DNA of 64,000 bases from GCA-002712045 sp028112705. Lineage in GTDB: Bacteria > Pseudomonadota > Alphaproteobacteria > Rhodobacterales > Rhodobacteraceae. The notes under the pieces were generated by a model that was not told the DNA's origin, made no database searches, and was given only the letters and a program-made list of their open reading frames with translations. Position numbers and translations under genes: made by a program. The stretch lies in NCBI GenBank assembly GCA_028112705.1, contig JAOGYN010000008.1, forward strand, positions 1-64,000. Direction: 5' to 3'. Below, piece by piece: positions 43,598 through 52,644 of the stretch; position 1 is the first letter of the stretch; the number at the start of each line of letters is the position of its first letter.

Positions 43598-44849
43598 ATG
43601 CATTATTCTGCATGGCAAATTTTTAAAAACGGTTTAAGTGGAGGTGGCGGCTGGAAACCATTCTGGCGCACACCAGAGCCCAAGAAAAAGTACGATATTA
43701 TTATAATTGGTGGAGGTGGCCATGGTTTGGCTACTGCATATTATTTAGCAAAGAATCATGGAATTAATAATGTGGCAGTTCTTGAAAAAGGATACCTTGG
43801 TAGTGGAAATGTTGGTAGAAATACAACAATTGTCAGAGCGAATTATTTGTTAGATGGAAACTCCCAGTTTTTTTCCCATTCTCTCAAGCTTTGGGAGGGA
43901 ATGGAAAAAGAACTTAATTTTAATACGATGATGTCACAAAGAGGTATCCTAAGTTTAGGGCATTCTGATGGGCAGATGGATTCTTTAGCACGCCGTGGAA
44001 ATATGATGATTAGCCAAGGAGATGATGCCGAATTGTTAAGCAAGGAACAGTTAAAAGAGTTTGTTCCATATGTTAATCAAGGAGATCCTAGATTTCCAAT
44101 TTATGGTGGCCTTTTGCATAAACGTGGAGGTACTGCGAGGCATGATGCTGTTGCTTGGGGATATGCTAGAGCTGCTGATCGCCTTGGAGTTGATATTATA
44201 CAAAATTGCGAAGTGACTGGAATGGTCATTAGCAATGGAACCATCACTGGAGTTGAAACAAACAAAGGAATAATTAAGGCCGACAAAGTCGGTATGGCTG
44301 TGGCAGGTAGGACGAGCCAAGTTGCTAGTATGGCTGGTTTGAAATTACCAATAGAGAGCCACGTGTTGCAGGCGTTTGTTTCAGAAGGCTTAAAACCTTG
44401 CATTAACTGTGAAATTAGTTGGGGAGCTGAGCTTTTTTATATCTCTCAATCAGATAAGGGTGGATTGGTTTTTGGTGGTGATATCGATAAGTACAACACT
44501 TATGCTGCCCGTGGAAACTTGCCTGCTGTAGAAAATGTAATGGAGGCCGCAATGGCTTTAATGCCAATGATTGGTAAAGCCAAGGTATTAAGAAGTTGGG
44601 GGGGGGATTGTTGATATGACAATGGATGGTTCCCCAATCATTGATAAAACGTCAATAACAGGGCTCTATTTAGACGGTGGTTGGTGCTATGGTGGTTTTA
44701 AAGCGACACCTGCCTCAGGCTGGTGCTTTGCGCATCTTTTGGCCACTGATACACACCATGATGTAGCTGCAAAATTTCGTTTAGACCGATTTGAAAAAGG
44801 TTACTTGTTAGATGAGGAAGCAACCGGTGCTACACCAAACTTACACTAA
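43598..44849 (+). pseudogene. soxB: Sarcosine oxidase beta subunit SoxB, frameshifted at a G9 run
   Basis: Heterotetrameric sarcosine oxidase beta subunit (covalent FMN and FAD; sarcosine to glycine plus formaldehyde). Residues 30-45 hold the FAD motif IIGGGGHGLATAYYL, followed by GSGNVGRNTTIVRANYL and GGTARHDAVAWGYARA, all SoxB. The frame ends at 44612-44614 just after nine consecutive Gs (44598-44606). Dropping one G reads on as ...SWGGIVDM, then TMDGSPIIDKT through to 44849, giving about 416 residues, the normal SoxB length. The two pieces are 43598-44614 and about 44607-44849. Either a real frameshift, slippage-tolerant translation, or a homopolymer sequencing error; the rest of the operon looks intact, favouring error or slippage. 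Confidence 0.88.
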
Positions 44850-44861
44850 GGCAGAAGTTGA

Positions 44862-45146
44862 ATGAGAATAATTTGTCCTATTTGCGGTGAACGTGATTTG
44901 CGAGAGTTTCATTATGAAGGTTCATCAAAATTAATTGATAGGCCTGACGCTGGAGCGGGATTAGCTGCTTTCCACGAGTACGTGTATATTCGAGATAATA
45001 TTGCTGGAATTAACGAAGAGCTTTGGTCTCATGAATATGGTTGCAGGGGGTGGCTTTTAGTTAGCCGTGATACAAATACACATGAAATTATGTCCACTGA
45101 GCTGGCCAGAGATGCAAAGTTTAAAAGGTCAGAGAATGAAACTTAA
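44862..45146 (+). CDS. soxD: Sarcosine oxidase delta subunit
   Basis: Small zinc-binding subunit of 94 residues. CPICGERDLREFHYEG at the N-terminus gives the zinc Cys pair; HEYVYIRDN and WSHEYGCRGWLLVSRDT follow as in SoxD. It starts 12 bases after soxB and overlaps soxA by 11 bases (45136-45146), so translation is coupled. Confidence 0.92.
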   Translation: MRIICPICGERDLREFHYEGSSKLIDRPDAGAGLAAFHEYVYIRDNIAGINEELWSHEYGCRGWLLVSRDTNTHEIMSTELARDAKFKRSENET

Positions 45147-48069
45147 AAACTTAGAACCAACCAGTAATTCTAAAAAGATTTACTTCACCTTTGATGATAA
45201 AAAGTATTTTGGTTATTTGGGAGATACGTTAGCGTCAGCGTTATTAAGAAATGGCGTAAAAATTATAGGCCGTTCATTTAAGTATCATCGACCTAGAGGA
45301 ATCTTAACTGCAGGATCTGAAGAGCCTAATGCACTTGTTTCAATTCTGAGAAATGGACAGATTAATCCCAATATAAAAGCGACAGAACTGGAGCTATATA
45401 ATAATCTAATTTCGACATCGCAAAACAGATGGCCGTCACTTAAGTTTGATTTCCTTCGTATTAATGATTTTTTATCTCCTTTTTTGGGAGCAGGGTTTTA
45501 TTATAAAACGTTTATGTGGCCTAAAAGTTTTTGGGAAAAACTATATGAACCTGTTATTCGAAGTGCAGCCGGCTTAGGAAAGCTTTCTCCAATGGCAGAT
45601 AACTCAGTATACGAAAAAGCTTTTGCTTTTTGTGATGTTTTGATAATTGGTGCGGGTCCCTCTGGATTGCTAGCCGCTAAAACTGCTGCGATAACTGGAA
45701 TTCAAGTTATATTAGCTGATGAAGATTTTGTTGGAGGTGGTCGACTTAATAGTGAGACATTTAAAATTGATGGACAAGAATGCTCTCAATGGGCACAAAA
45801 TGAATTGTTAAAACTACGTGAGATGCCAAACGTGAGGGTTATGACCCGAACCACTATTTTGGGTGTTTATGATGGAGGCACATATTCTGCTTTAGAAAAA
45901 GTAGGGGAATATTCAAGTGAGGTTATAGATCATCTGCCTGATAGTATATTCTGGCGAATAGTTTCAAAAAAGACAGTTTTGTGCTCGGGATCTATTGAAA
46001 GACCAATTGTTTTTAAAAATAATGATCGTCCAGGTATAATGATGGCAAGTGCTGTAAGAACATTTCTTAACAGATTTGGGGTCATTCCAGGTAAAAAAAT
46101 AATAGTATTTGGTAACAATGATGATGCAAGAAGAACTGTGTTTGATTTACAATCTAAAGGCGTGGAGGTCATAGCTTATGTTGACAGTCGCGATAAAGTT
46201 GAAAAGATAAAAAACACTCAGTGCTTTACTAATAGTGTTATTGTTAACACCAATGGGCCAATGACTTTATCTGCGGTCACCATTCGAAGTGGTAATACTA
46301 TCACTAAGCTAAAGTGTGATTGCTTGGCTATCTCAGGTGGGTGGAATCCCTCAATTCACTTAACTTCACATATGAATAATAAACCTATTTGGAATGAAAC
46401 TATAAACTGTTTTTTGTCGCGTCCTAGAGCTGTACCCAATATGGAAGTTGCTGGCTCAGCAAATGGCGTATTTAGTACAAAAATGGCTATGACATCTGGA
46501 GTATTTCGGGCTAGAGAAATTTTAAAGGAATTAGGTGTTAAATTTCAAAATATTCGTGTTCCTGAAACTGAAAATGAAGATTATAATTGTGAACCACTTT
46601 GGCAAGTAGATGGTAAAGGTCGTGCATGGTTAGATTTTCAAAATGATGTAACTGTCAAAGATCTAATGCAGTCGCAAAAAGAAAGTATGACTTCTGTCGA
46701 GCATATGAAACGTTATACTACACAGGGTATGGCAACTGACCAGGGAAAGAATTCAAATGTAAATGCTATTGGTGTTATGTCTGAATTAACGGGTCAAACA
46801 ATTTCCTCGACTGGAACAACAACTTTTAGGCCTCCTTTCTCACCTGTACCAATTGGGGCATTGGGAGCTGGAGGAGATGGAAAACGATTTGCGCCAATAA
46901 GAAAAACGACTTCTCACAATTTCAATGAAGAGAGAGGTTCACCTAATATTGAAGCTGGGCTTTGGATGCGACCAAATTGGTTTCCCAAGAAAGGTGAATT
47001 ACATTGGCGTGAATCTTGTGATCGAGAAGTCAACATGGTTCGCAATTTTGTGGGGATTTGTGATGTGTCTACCCTAGGAAAAATTGACGTGCAAGGACCT
47101 GATTCCGCCATGTTGCTTGATTTTGTTTACACTAATAAAATTTCTTCACTGATGTTGGGTAAGATTAGATATGGTCTAATGTTGCGTGAAGATGGACATG
47201 TTATGGATGATGGTACTTGTGCGAGGATAGGCCAACAGCACTACATTATTACGACTACAACTGCTGCTGCAGGTCAAGTAATGCGCCATCTGGAATTTGT
47301 TCTTCAGGTACTTAGACCTGATATTGATGCACAAGTGATTTCTGTTACTGAGCAGTGGGCACAATTCGCTATAGCTGGACCAAAAGCTAGAAACTTGGTT
47401 GATAAGATTTGTGAACAAGAAATTTCAAATGCTCAAATGCCTTTTATGAGTTTTCTTGAAGTTAATGTGGGTGAAGTTGCTGCGCGTTTATTTCGAATAT
47501 CGTTTTCTGGTGAACACGCCTATGAAATTTCAGTTGCAGCGAGTTATGGAGATGCAATGATGAGATTATTAGTATCTGAAGCTGAACTTGTAGAGGGGGG
47601 GGCTTATGGTATGGAGGCATTAAATGTTTTAAGAATTGAAAAAGGCTTTATAACGCATGCTGAGATTGATGGGCGTGCTACGGCTCAAGATATTGGGATG
47701 AAAAAAATGATAAATCAAGGCAAAGATTGTATTGGACAGGTGTCCTCTCTTCGTCCTGGTTTAGTAGATTTAGAAAGAGAGCAACTTGTGGGAATAAAAC
47801 CCATAAATAAGGAAGATGTTATTTTGGCTGGTGCTCATGTTTATCCAGTAGATAAGAATCCAAAAAGAATTAATGATCAAGGTCATATAACAAGTGTTTG
47901 TTATTCGCCGACACTAAATACATCAATTGCCCTGGCTCTCATTAAAAACGGTCATAAACGTCATGGGGAAACATTAAAGATGGTGGATCATTTGAGAAAT
48001 TCAGAGATTCTTGTTGAGCTTACTTCACCAATATTCCTTGATGCAACAGGGAGCAGAGTCCATGGCTAA
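45136..48069 (+). CDS. soxA: Sarcosine oxidase alpha subunit
   Basis: About 977 residues, normal for SoxA. N-terminal 2Fe-2S-like domain region (FTFDDKKYFGYLGDTLASALLRNG, RPRGILTAGSEEPNALV), then a central dinucleotide-binding domain (GAGPSGLLAAKTAA), and a C-terminal glycine-cleavage-T/aminomethyltransferase domain that transfers the methyl group to tetrahydrofolate (GICDVSTLGKIDVQGPDSA, and the final folate-binding repeat). ATG at 45136 is chosen because the upstream in-frame extension overlaps soxD deeply and is not family-like. It overlaps soxG by eight bases. Confidence 0.94.
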   Translation: MKLKNLEPTSNSKKIYFTFDDKKYFGYLGDTLASALLRNGVKIIGRSFKYHRPRGILTAGSEEPNALVSILRNGQINPNIKATELELYNNLISTSQNRWPSLKFDFLRINDFLSPFLGAGFYYKTFMWPKSFWEKLYEPVIRSAAGLGKLSPMADNSVYEKAFAFCDVLIIGAGPSGLLAAKTAAITGIQVILADEDFVGGGRLNSETFKIDGQECSQWAQNELLKLREMPNVRVMTRTTILGVYDGGTYSALEKVGEYSSEVIDHLPDSIFWRIVSKKTVLCSGSIERPIVFKNNDRPGIMMASAVRTFLNRFGVIPGKKIIVFGNNDDARRTVFDLQSKGVEVIAYVDSRDKVEKIKNTQCFTNSVIVNTNGPMTLSAVTIRSGNTITKLKCDCLAISGGWNPSIHLTSHMNNKPIWNETINCFLSRPRAVPNMEVAGSANGVFSTKMAMTSGVFRAREILKELGVKFQNIRVPETENEDYNCEPLWQVDGKGRAWLDFQNDVTVKDLMQSQKESMTSVEHMKRYTTQGMATDQGKNSNVNAIGVMSELTGQTISSTGTTTFRPPFSPVPIGALGAGGDGKRFAPIRKTTSHNFNEERGSPNIEAGLWMRPNWFPKKGELHWRESCDREVNMVRNFVGICDVSTLGKIDVQGPDSAMLLDFVYTNKISSLMLGKIRYGLMLREDGHVMDDGTCARIGQQHYIITTTTAAAGQVMRHLEFVLQVLRPDIDAQVISVTEQWAQFAIAGPKARNLVDKICEQEISNAQMPFMSFLEVNVGEVAARLFRISFSGEHAYEISVAASYGDAMMRLLVSEAELVEGGAYGMEALNVLRIEKGFITHAEIDGRATAQDIGMKKMINQGKDCIGQVSSLRPGLVDLEREQLVGIKPINKEDVILAGAHVYPVDKNPKRINDQGHITSVCYSPTLNTSIALALIKNGHKRHGETLKMVDHLRNSEILVELTSPIFLDATGSRVHG

Positions 48070-48610
48070 ATTGTTAAAAAACAGTGATTTGTTATTAGGT
48101 TTACCATTGACCTATGGTGATATGAGTTTATCGTTAGCTACCGGTGAAAATATTTTTTCAATAATGCCTTTTAAAGGAAAAAATATAGATGTTTCAAAAA
48201 AATTAAAAAATCAATTTAACCTTCCTTTACCTGATTCAAATCAACAAGTAAGTAATCGTAATATAAAGATAATTTGGGCAGGACTTGATCTGTGGCTTAT
48301 CATTAATTGTAGTGGGCAAAGTTTACAAACTCTACTTTCTCAAGATGCGGCCATTACTGAGCAAACAGATGGTTGGGTACGGTTATCATTAAATGACACA
48401 AAGGCCTACGATGTTATGGCAAGGTTATGCCCTGTTGAACCGATTCTAGCTGGAGTGATCAAGACACAGATTGCAGGGATGATGGCTATTGTTTCGTTTG
48501 ATAAAAGTGATATCGAAATATTTTTTATGCGCTCAATGATACAGACTGCTATTAGGGAAATAGAATTAGCTATGAAATCAGTAAATGCGCTAAAGTTTAA
48601 AAATGGATAA
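48062..48610 (+). CDS. soxG: Sarcosine oxidase gamma subunit
   Basis: Structural subunit of heterotetrameric sarcosine oxidase, about 182 residues. It is recognised mainly by position after soxA and by family-like segments (KIIWAGLDLWLI, DGWVRLSLNDTKAYDVMARLCPV). The ATG at 48062 lies inside the end of soxA, with GGAGCAGAG just upstream. It overlaps the start of selO by eight bases. Confidence 0.85.
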   Translation: MAKLLKNSDLLLGLPLTYGDMSLSLATGENIFSIMPFKGKNIDVSKKLKNQFNLPLPDSNQQVSNRNIKIIWAGLDLWLIINCSGQSLQTLLSQDAAITEQTDGWVRLSLNDTKAYDVMARLCPVEPILAGVIKTQIAGMMAIVSFDKSDIEIFFMRSMIQTAIREIELAMKSVNALKFKNG

Positions 48611-50069
48611 CTTAGAATACCTAAGAACATGTATTAAATTTGATAATACTTATTTTCGTGATTTAGTTGGTTTTTATAGCCCTGTAGATGCGGTTCAGGT
48701 ACCTAACCCTACCTTATTGTGTTTTAATGAGACTTTGAGTGATCAGTTTAACTTCAACAGTAAATATTTTGATAGCCCTGAAGGTGCACAATTATTTTCA
48801 GGAAATATTAAACCTGATGGCGCTCAAAGTATAGCACAGGTTTATGCAGGGCATCAGTTTGGAGGTTACTCACCTCAATTGGGTGATGGTCGGGCCGTAT
48901 TGTTAGGAGAAGTACTTGACGAAAATGGAGAACGATTTGATATACAATTAAAAGGTTCTGGTAGGACACCTTACTCTCGTGGCGGAGATGGTAAAGCTGC
49001 AATTGGTCCAGTTTTACGTGAATATATTATTTCAGAAGCAATGCATGCTTTAAGAATACCCACTACAAGATCTTTAGCTGCAGTATCTACTGGCGAGAGT
49101 GTTTATCGAGAAGAAAGGTTACCAGGAGCAGTTTTGACGCGGATTGCTTCCAGCCATTTGCGTATAGGAACTTTTCAATTTGTAGCTTCTCGAGGTAATA
49201 AACAAGAAATAAAAAAATTAGCAGATTATGCTATCAACAGGCACTATAAAGAGGCATTCCAAGCTGATAATCCCTATTTGCAGTTTTTGATAGCGGTTGC
49301 AGATAGACAGGCAATGCTTATTGCTAAATGGATGAATGTTGGATTTATTCATGGTGTAATGAATACTGATAATATGACTATTTCAGGCGAAACTATAGAT
49401 TATGGTCCCTGTGCTTTTATCGACACTTACCATTCAGAAAGAGTTTATAGTTCAATCGATACTAGTGGAAGATATGCTTATCAAAATCAACCATACGTAG
49501 CTCAATGGAACATTGCCAGATTAGCAGAAACATTATTACCTTTAATTGATTCAGATTCAGAAAAAGCAATTCAAAAAGCTACTAATGCTGTTGAAAATTT
49601 TATTATGATATACGAGAAATATTGGCTTAAGGGTATGAGGTTAAAGCTTGGACTCAACAATGATGAACATGCAGAAGATCTGGCTATTGCGAAAAAATTT
49701 CTTAAACTCTTAGAGGATAAAAGATTAGACTTTACTAAAAGTTTTTTGGTGCTTAATGAGCAGAATTTTGAATCTTTTTGCATTTGGATGGACCACGATC
49801 CTCAGGCAATAACTTGGCATCAGAAATTACAAAAAAGGCGAGAAAAGAATGGAAAAGGAGAAATTCAAAATATAGTTAATCCTATTTACATTCCTCGTAA
49901 TCATATCGTTGAAGAAGCTATTAACAGTGCTTATCAAAATGATTTAAATCCATTTTCTAAACTGATTAAAGTCCTTAAAAACCCTTTTAAGCTATCAATT
50001 GGCCATGAGAATTATGAAAATCCACCAACTCAAATAGATGAGAGTTATAAAACTTTTTGTGGTACTTGA
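48603..50069 (+). CDS. selO: Protein adenylyltransferase SelO (YdiU family)
   Basis: Pseudokinase that transfers AMP to Ser/Thr/Tyr residues of target proteins. N-terminal GHQFGGYSPQLGDGRAVLLGE and Lys117 in QLKGSGRTPYSR bind the nucleotide in inverted orientation; HGVMNTDN and IDYGP supply the metal-binding Asn/Asp. 488 residues, normal. The C-terminus ends in FCGT, with the conserved terminal Cys where some SelO homologues carry selenocysteine. It overlaps soxG by eight bases and appears to be part of the sox operon, an unusual pairing. Confidence 0.93.
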   Translation: MDNLEYLRTCIKFDNTYFRDLVGFYSPVDAVQVPNPTLLCFNETLSDQFNFNSKYFDSPEGAQLFSGNIKPDGAQSIAQVYAGHQFGGYSPQLGDGRAVLLGEVLDENGERFDIQLKGSGRTPYSRGGDGKAAIGPVLREYIISEAMHALRIPTTRSLAAVSTGESVYREERLPGAVLTRIASSHLRIGTFQFVASRGNKQEIKKLADYAINRHYKEAFQADNPYLQFLIAVADRQAMLIAKWMNVGFIHGVMNTDNMTISGETIDYGPCAFIDTYHSERVYSSIDTSGRYAYQNQPYVAQWNIARLAETLLPLIDSDSEKAIQKATNAVENFIMIYEKYWLKGMRLKLGLNNDEHAEDLAIAKKFLKLLEDKRLDFTKSFLVLNEQNFESFCIWMDHDPQAITWHQKLQKRREKNGKGEIQNIVNPIYIPRNHIVEEAINSAYQNDLNPFSKLIKVLKNPFKLSIGHENYENPPTQIDESYKTFCGT

Positions 50070-50300
50070 TAATATAACTTACAAGAAAATGAACTCTGCG
50101 TGTATATTCGATAATATAGGAATTAATTGCTAAATTGTGTTTTGATTACTGGTCGTAAAAGAAAAAATTAACACTTAAATAACGAATTATATTACCGTAT
50201 TAGAGTATTACTTTTTAATTATGGTGTTTAATATTATGTCTATTAACTGCTTTGGTATAGTTATTTGTTAATTCGATTGTATCTGAAAAAACTAGATTGA

Positions 50301-50834
50301 TTAAACTGTAATCATTTGCCAATTTGATATAAATTTTTCTTGCTTTTGATTTTCCACTGCTCCTTTACGAAAGTTACGGACATACTCAACAGGATTACTC
50401 TCGTTAGTCATTTCTTTTAATAATATACTGGCCACCAATCCTGATCGACCTAAACCCGCATTGCAGTGGATGAGAACAGCATTACCCAATTTTATTTCAC
50501 TAACTATACTTTGGATCAGTGATTTGAATCTAATTAATTTAGCTTCTGATGGAACGGATAAATCGTCTATTTCTTCAATATAATGTTTAAAACTGAAATT
50601 TCTTATTGTTTCTTCAAAATGAGTTATTTTTTTAACATTCAGTTCTTCTTTACTTAACAGAGTAATAATGCACTTAATTTTCTGATCAGTAATACTTGTA
50701 AGATCTTTAAATAAGTTCTCTTTTTTTTCTGCCTTGATTGGATATTTACCAGGACAATGTGATATGCCTAAACATTTTGGTTTGAAGCCTGTAATTGGTA
50801 TCCATGTAATAGGGAACTTATGATCAATATGCAT
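50301..50834 (-). CDS. Tyrosine/dual-specificity protein phosphatase-like protein
   Basis: About 177 residues with the Cys-based phosphatase signature HCNAGLGRSG (consensus HCxxGxxRS), so catalytic Cys and Arg are present. The N-terminal part (GISHCPGKYP) resembles CDKN3-like phosphatases of marine bacteria. ATG at 50834 is chosen: AAGG lies just upstream and there is a 20-base gap after the preceding gene, whereas the longer reading frame would overlap it by 32 bases. It is downstream of the monooxygenase on the same strand. Substrate unknown. Confidence 0.75.
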   Translation of the reverse strand: MHIDHKFPITWIPITGFKPKCLGISHCPGKYPIKAEKKENLFKDLTSITDQKIKCIITLLSKEELNVKKITHFEETIRNFSFKHYIEEIDDLSVPSEAKLIRFKSLIQSIVSEIKLGNAVLIHCNAGLGRSGLVASILLKEMTNESNPVEYVRNFRKGAVENQKQEKFISNWQMITV

Positions 50835-50853
50835 CAGTAAACCTTGAATGGTA

Positions 50854-52458
50854 TTATTTTTTTTGTGTAAATATAAATTCGTCATATTTGGCTAAAGCTA
50901 CCATATCACATAATTCACGATATTTATTGAGTCCACCGGCATAAGGAATAAAAACTTTAGGTTTATTTGGAATATTTCCACCTAAATACCAGGAATGTTT
51001 CGCTGATAAAAAGAAAGTGTCGTTTACTGCTTCATGGACAGTTCTGCCCCATTTATCTGCTGCTTTGCTTGTGGTTTCGATTGTTTGATAGTTTTTTGTT
51101 ATCATAAAATGAATGCACTCAGTAATCCATTCAACGTGCTGCTCAATTGCTCGGGGCATATTGGTCAGCACTGCCGGACTCCCAGGGCCAGTAATTACAA
51201 ATAGATTTGGAAAATCTGGTATTAGAAGTCCTAAATTTGTAATAGGTCCAGATTTCCAAACATTTTTCAATTTAATGTTATTATTTCCCTCTATATTCAT
51301 ATTTAGTAAAGTACCGGTTAGTGCGTCGAAACCTGTTGCAAATATCATTACATCCAACTCATAATGTTGTTTACTTGTTTTGAGACCGTTACTCACAAAT
51401 GATTCAATTGGGTTGTTTCGAATATTAATTAGTTCGACATCTTTTTGATTAAAAGTTTCATAATAATTCGTATCGATGGGGGGTCTTTTTGAGCCAAATG
51501 GATGGTCAAAATCTGTTAACAGGTCTGCTGTATGATGATCGTGTACGATACTTTTTATTTTGTCTTTAATAAAGTTTGAGGCTGTATTATTTGACTCAAG
51601 ATCCACACTTAGATCTGAAAAAGTATCGCGAAAACTTAAGCCACCGTTATCCCACGCTTTTTCATAAAGTTTCTTTCTTTCTACTGAATTCGTTTTTTTT
51701 GCTGCCTTATTCGAATGTTTCCAGGGGTGTCCACCTCTGTGCTGCAACATAAGTTGTTTTGATTTATTAAACTCTTCATTAGCTCTAATTTGGTCGGCTT
51801 CGGTTAGTTTGTAGTTATTTGCTGGAACACTATAATTGGGAGTTCGCTGAAAGACTGTTAGTTTCTTCGCTAATTTTGCCACTTCTGGGATTACTTGAAT
51901 TCCGGTAGACCCAGTGCCAATTACTCCAATCTTTTTACCCTTTAGATTAGGATTTTTCTTTGGCCAATTACCAGTATGATAAACTTCCCCACTAAACAAG
52001 TCTCTGTTGGGAATGGTTGGGACATTAGCAAAAGACAGGCAACCTACTGCAGAAATTACAAATTTTGCAAAATATTGTTCTTTATTCTTTAATAATACAC
52101 GCCATAAATGTTTGTTTTCATCAAAAATTAAGTCGGTCACTTGGGCATTAAATTGAATTTCTTTACGCATATTTAGTCGGTCAGTAACAAAATTGAGATA
52201 TTTTTCTATCTCTGGTTGAGCAGGGTATCTCTCTGACCAATTCCATTCTTCGTAAAGCTCTTTTGAGAAGTAATATGAATAGGCTTTGCTTTCTGTGTCG
52301 CAACGAGCACCAGGATAACGGTTCCAATACCAGGTGCCACCCACTCCTTCGCCAGCTTCCAGTACTTTAACCTTTAATCCTAATTTATCTCGAAGAGAGT
52401 GCAATTGATAAAGACCTGAAAACCCAGCTCCAATAATTATTGCGTCAAAAATTTGCAT
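50854..52458 (-). CDS. Flavin-containing monooxygenase, Baeyer-Villiger type
   Basis: 534 residues with two dinucleotide-binding motifs, GAGFSGLYQLH (FAD, near residue 11) and GTGSTGIQVIPE (NADPH), and the BVMO fingerprint FSGEVYHTGNWP between them. FATGFDALTGTLL and SPAVLTNMPRAIEQHVEWI follow as in cyclohexanone-monooxygenase-like proteins. It would oxidise a ketone or related carbonyl to an ester. The phosphatase gene lies 20 bases downstream. The promoter is in the 186-base divergent gap before the M29 gene, where no clear site stands out. Confidence 0.85.
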   Translation of the reverse strand: MQIFDAIIIGAGFSGLYQLHSLRDKLGLKVKVLEAGEGVGGTWYWNRYPGARCDTESKAYSYYFSKELYEEWNWSERYPAQPEIEKYLNFVTDRLNMRKEIQFNAQVTDLIFDENKHLWRVLLKNKEQYFAKFVISAVGCLSFANVPTIPNRDLFSGEVYHTGNWPKKNPNLKGKKIGVIGTGSTGIQVIPEVAKLAKKLTVFQRTPNYSVPANNYKLTEADQIRANEEFNKSKQLMLQHRGGHPWKHSNKAAKKTNSVERKKLYEKAWDNGGLSFRDTFSDLSVDLESNNTASNFIKDKIKSIVHDHHTADLLTDFDHPFGSKRPPIDTNYYETFNQKDVELINIRNNPIESFVSNGLKTSKQHYELDVMIFATGFDALTGTLLNMNIEGNNNIKLKNVWKSGPITNLGLLIPDFPNLFVITGPGSPAVLTNMPRAIEQHVEWITECIHFMITKNYQTIETTSKAADKWGRTVHEAVNDTFFLSAKHSWYLGGNIPNKPKVFIPYAGGLNKYRELCDMVALAKYDEFIFTQKK

Positions 52459-52644
52459 TTCAGTTATTTTACCTGTCGATAGTTTGTCTTAAGAGTTTAC
52501 ACAGTTGTACATAGGAATTTTTATTAATTTATTTTTCATACATTACTAAAAGTCAATTTAAAAAAGAATTGTTAATAATATATTTTGCTAGAAAGCTTGG
52601 AATATTTTTTGTAAGTGAGATGTAATGAAAATGGAGATTTGATT

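Noticed and set aside
44616..44849. A separate 77-residue gene
   Set aside because: It is the C-terminal end of SoxB, out of frame after the nine-G run.
50070..50300. Possible small gene or RNA in the selO-phosphatase gap
   Set aside because: The gap is AT-rich with many stops and no hairpin, promoter or conserved pattern I can support.
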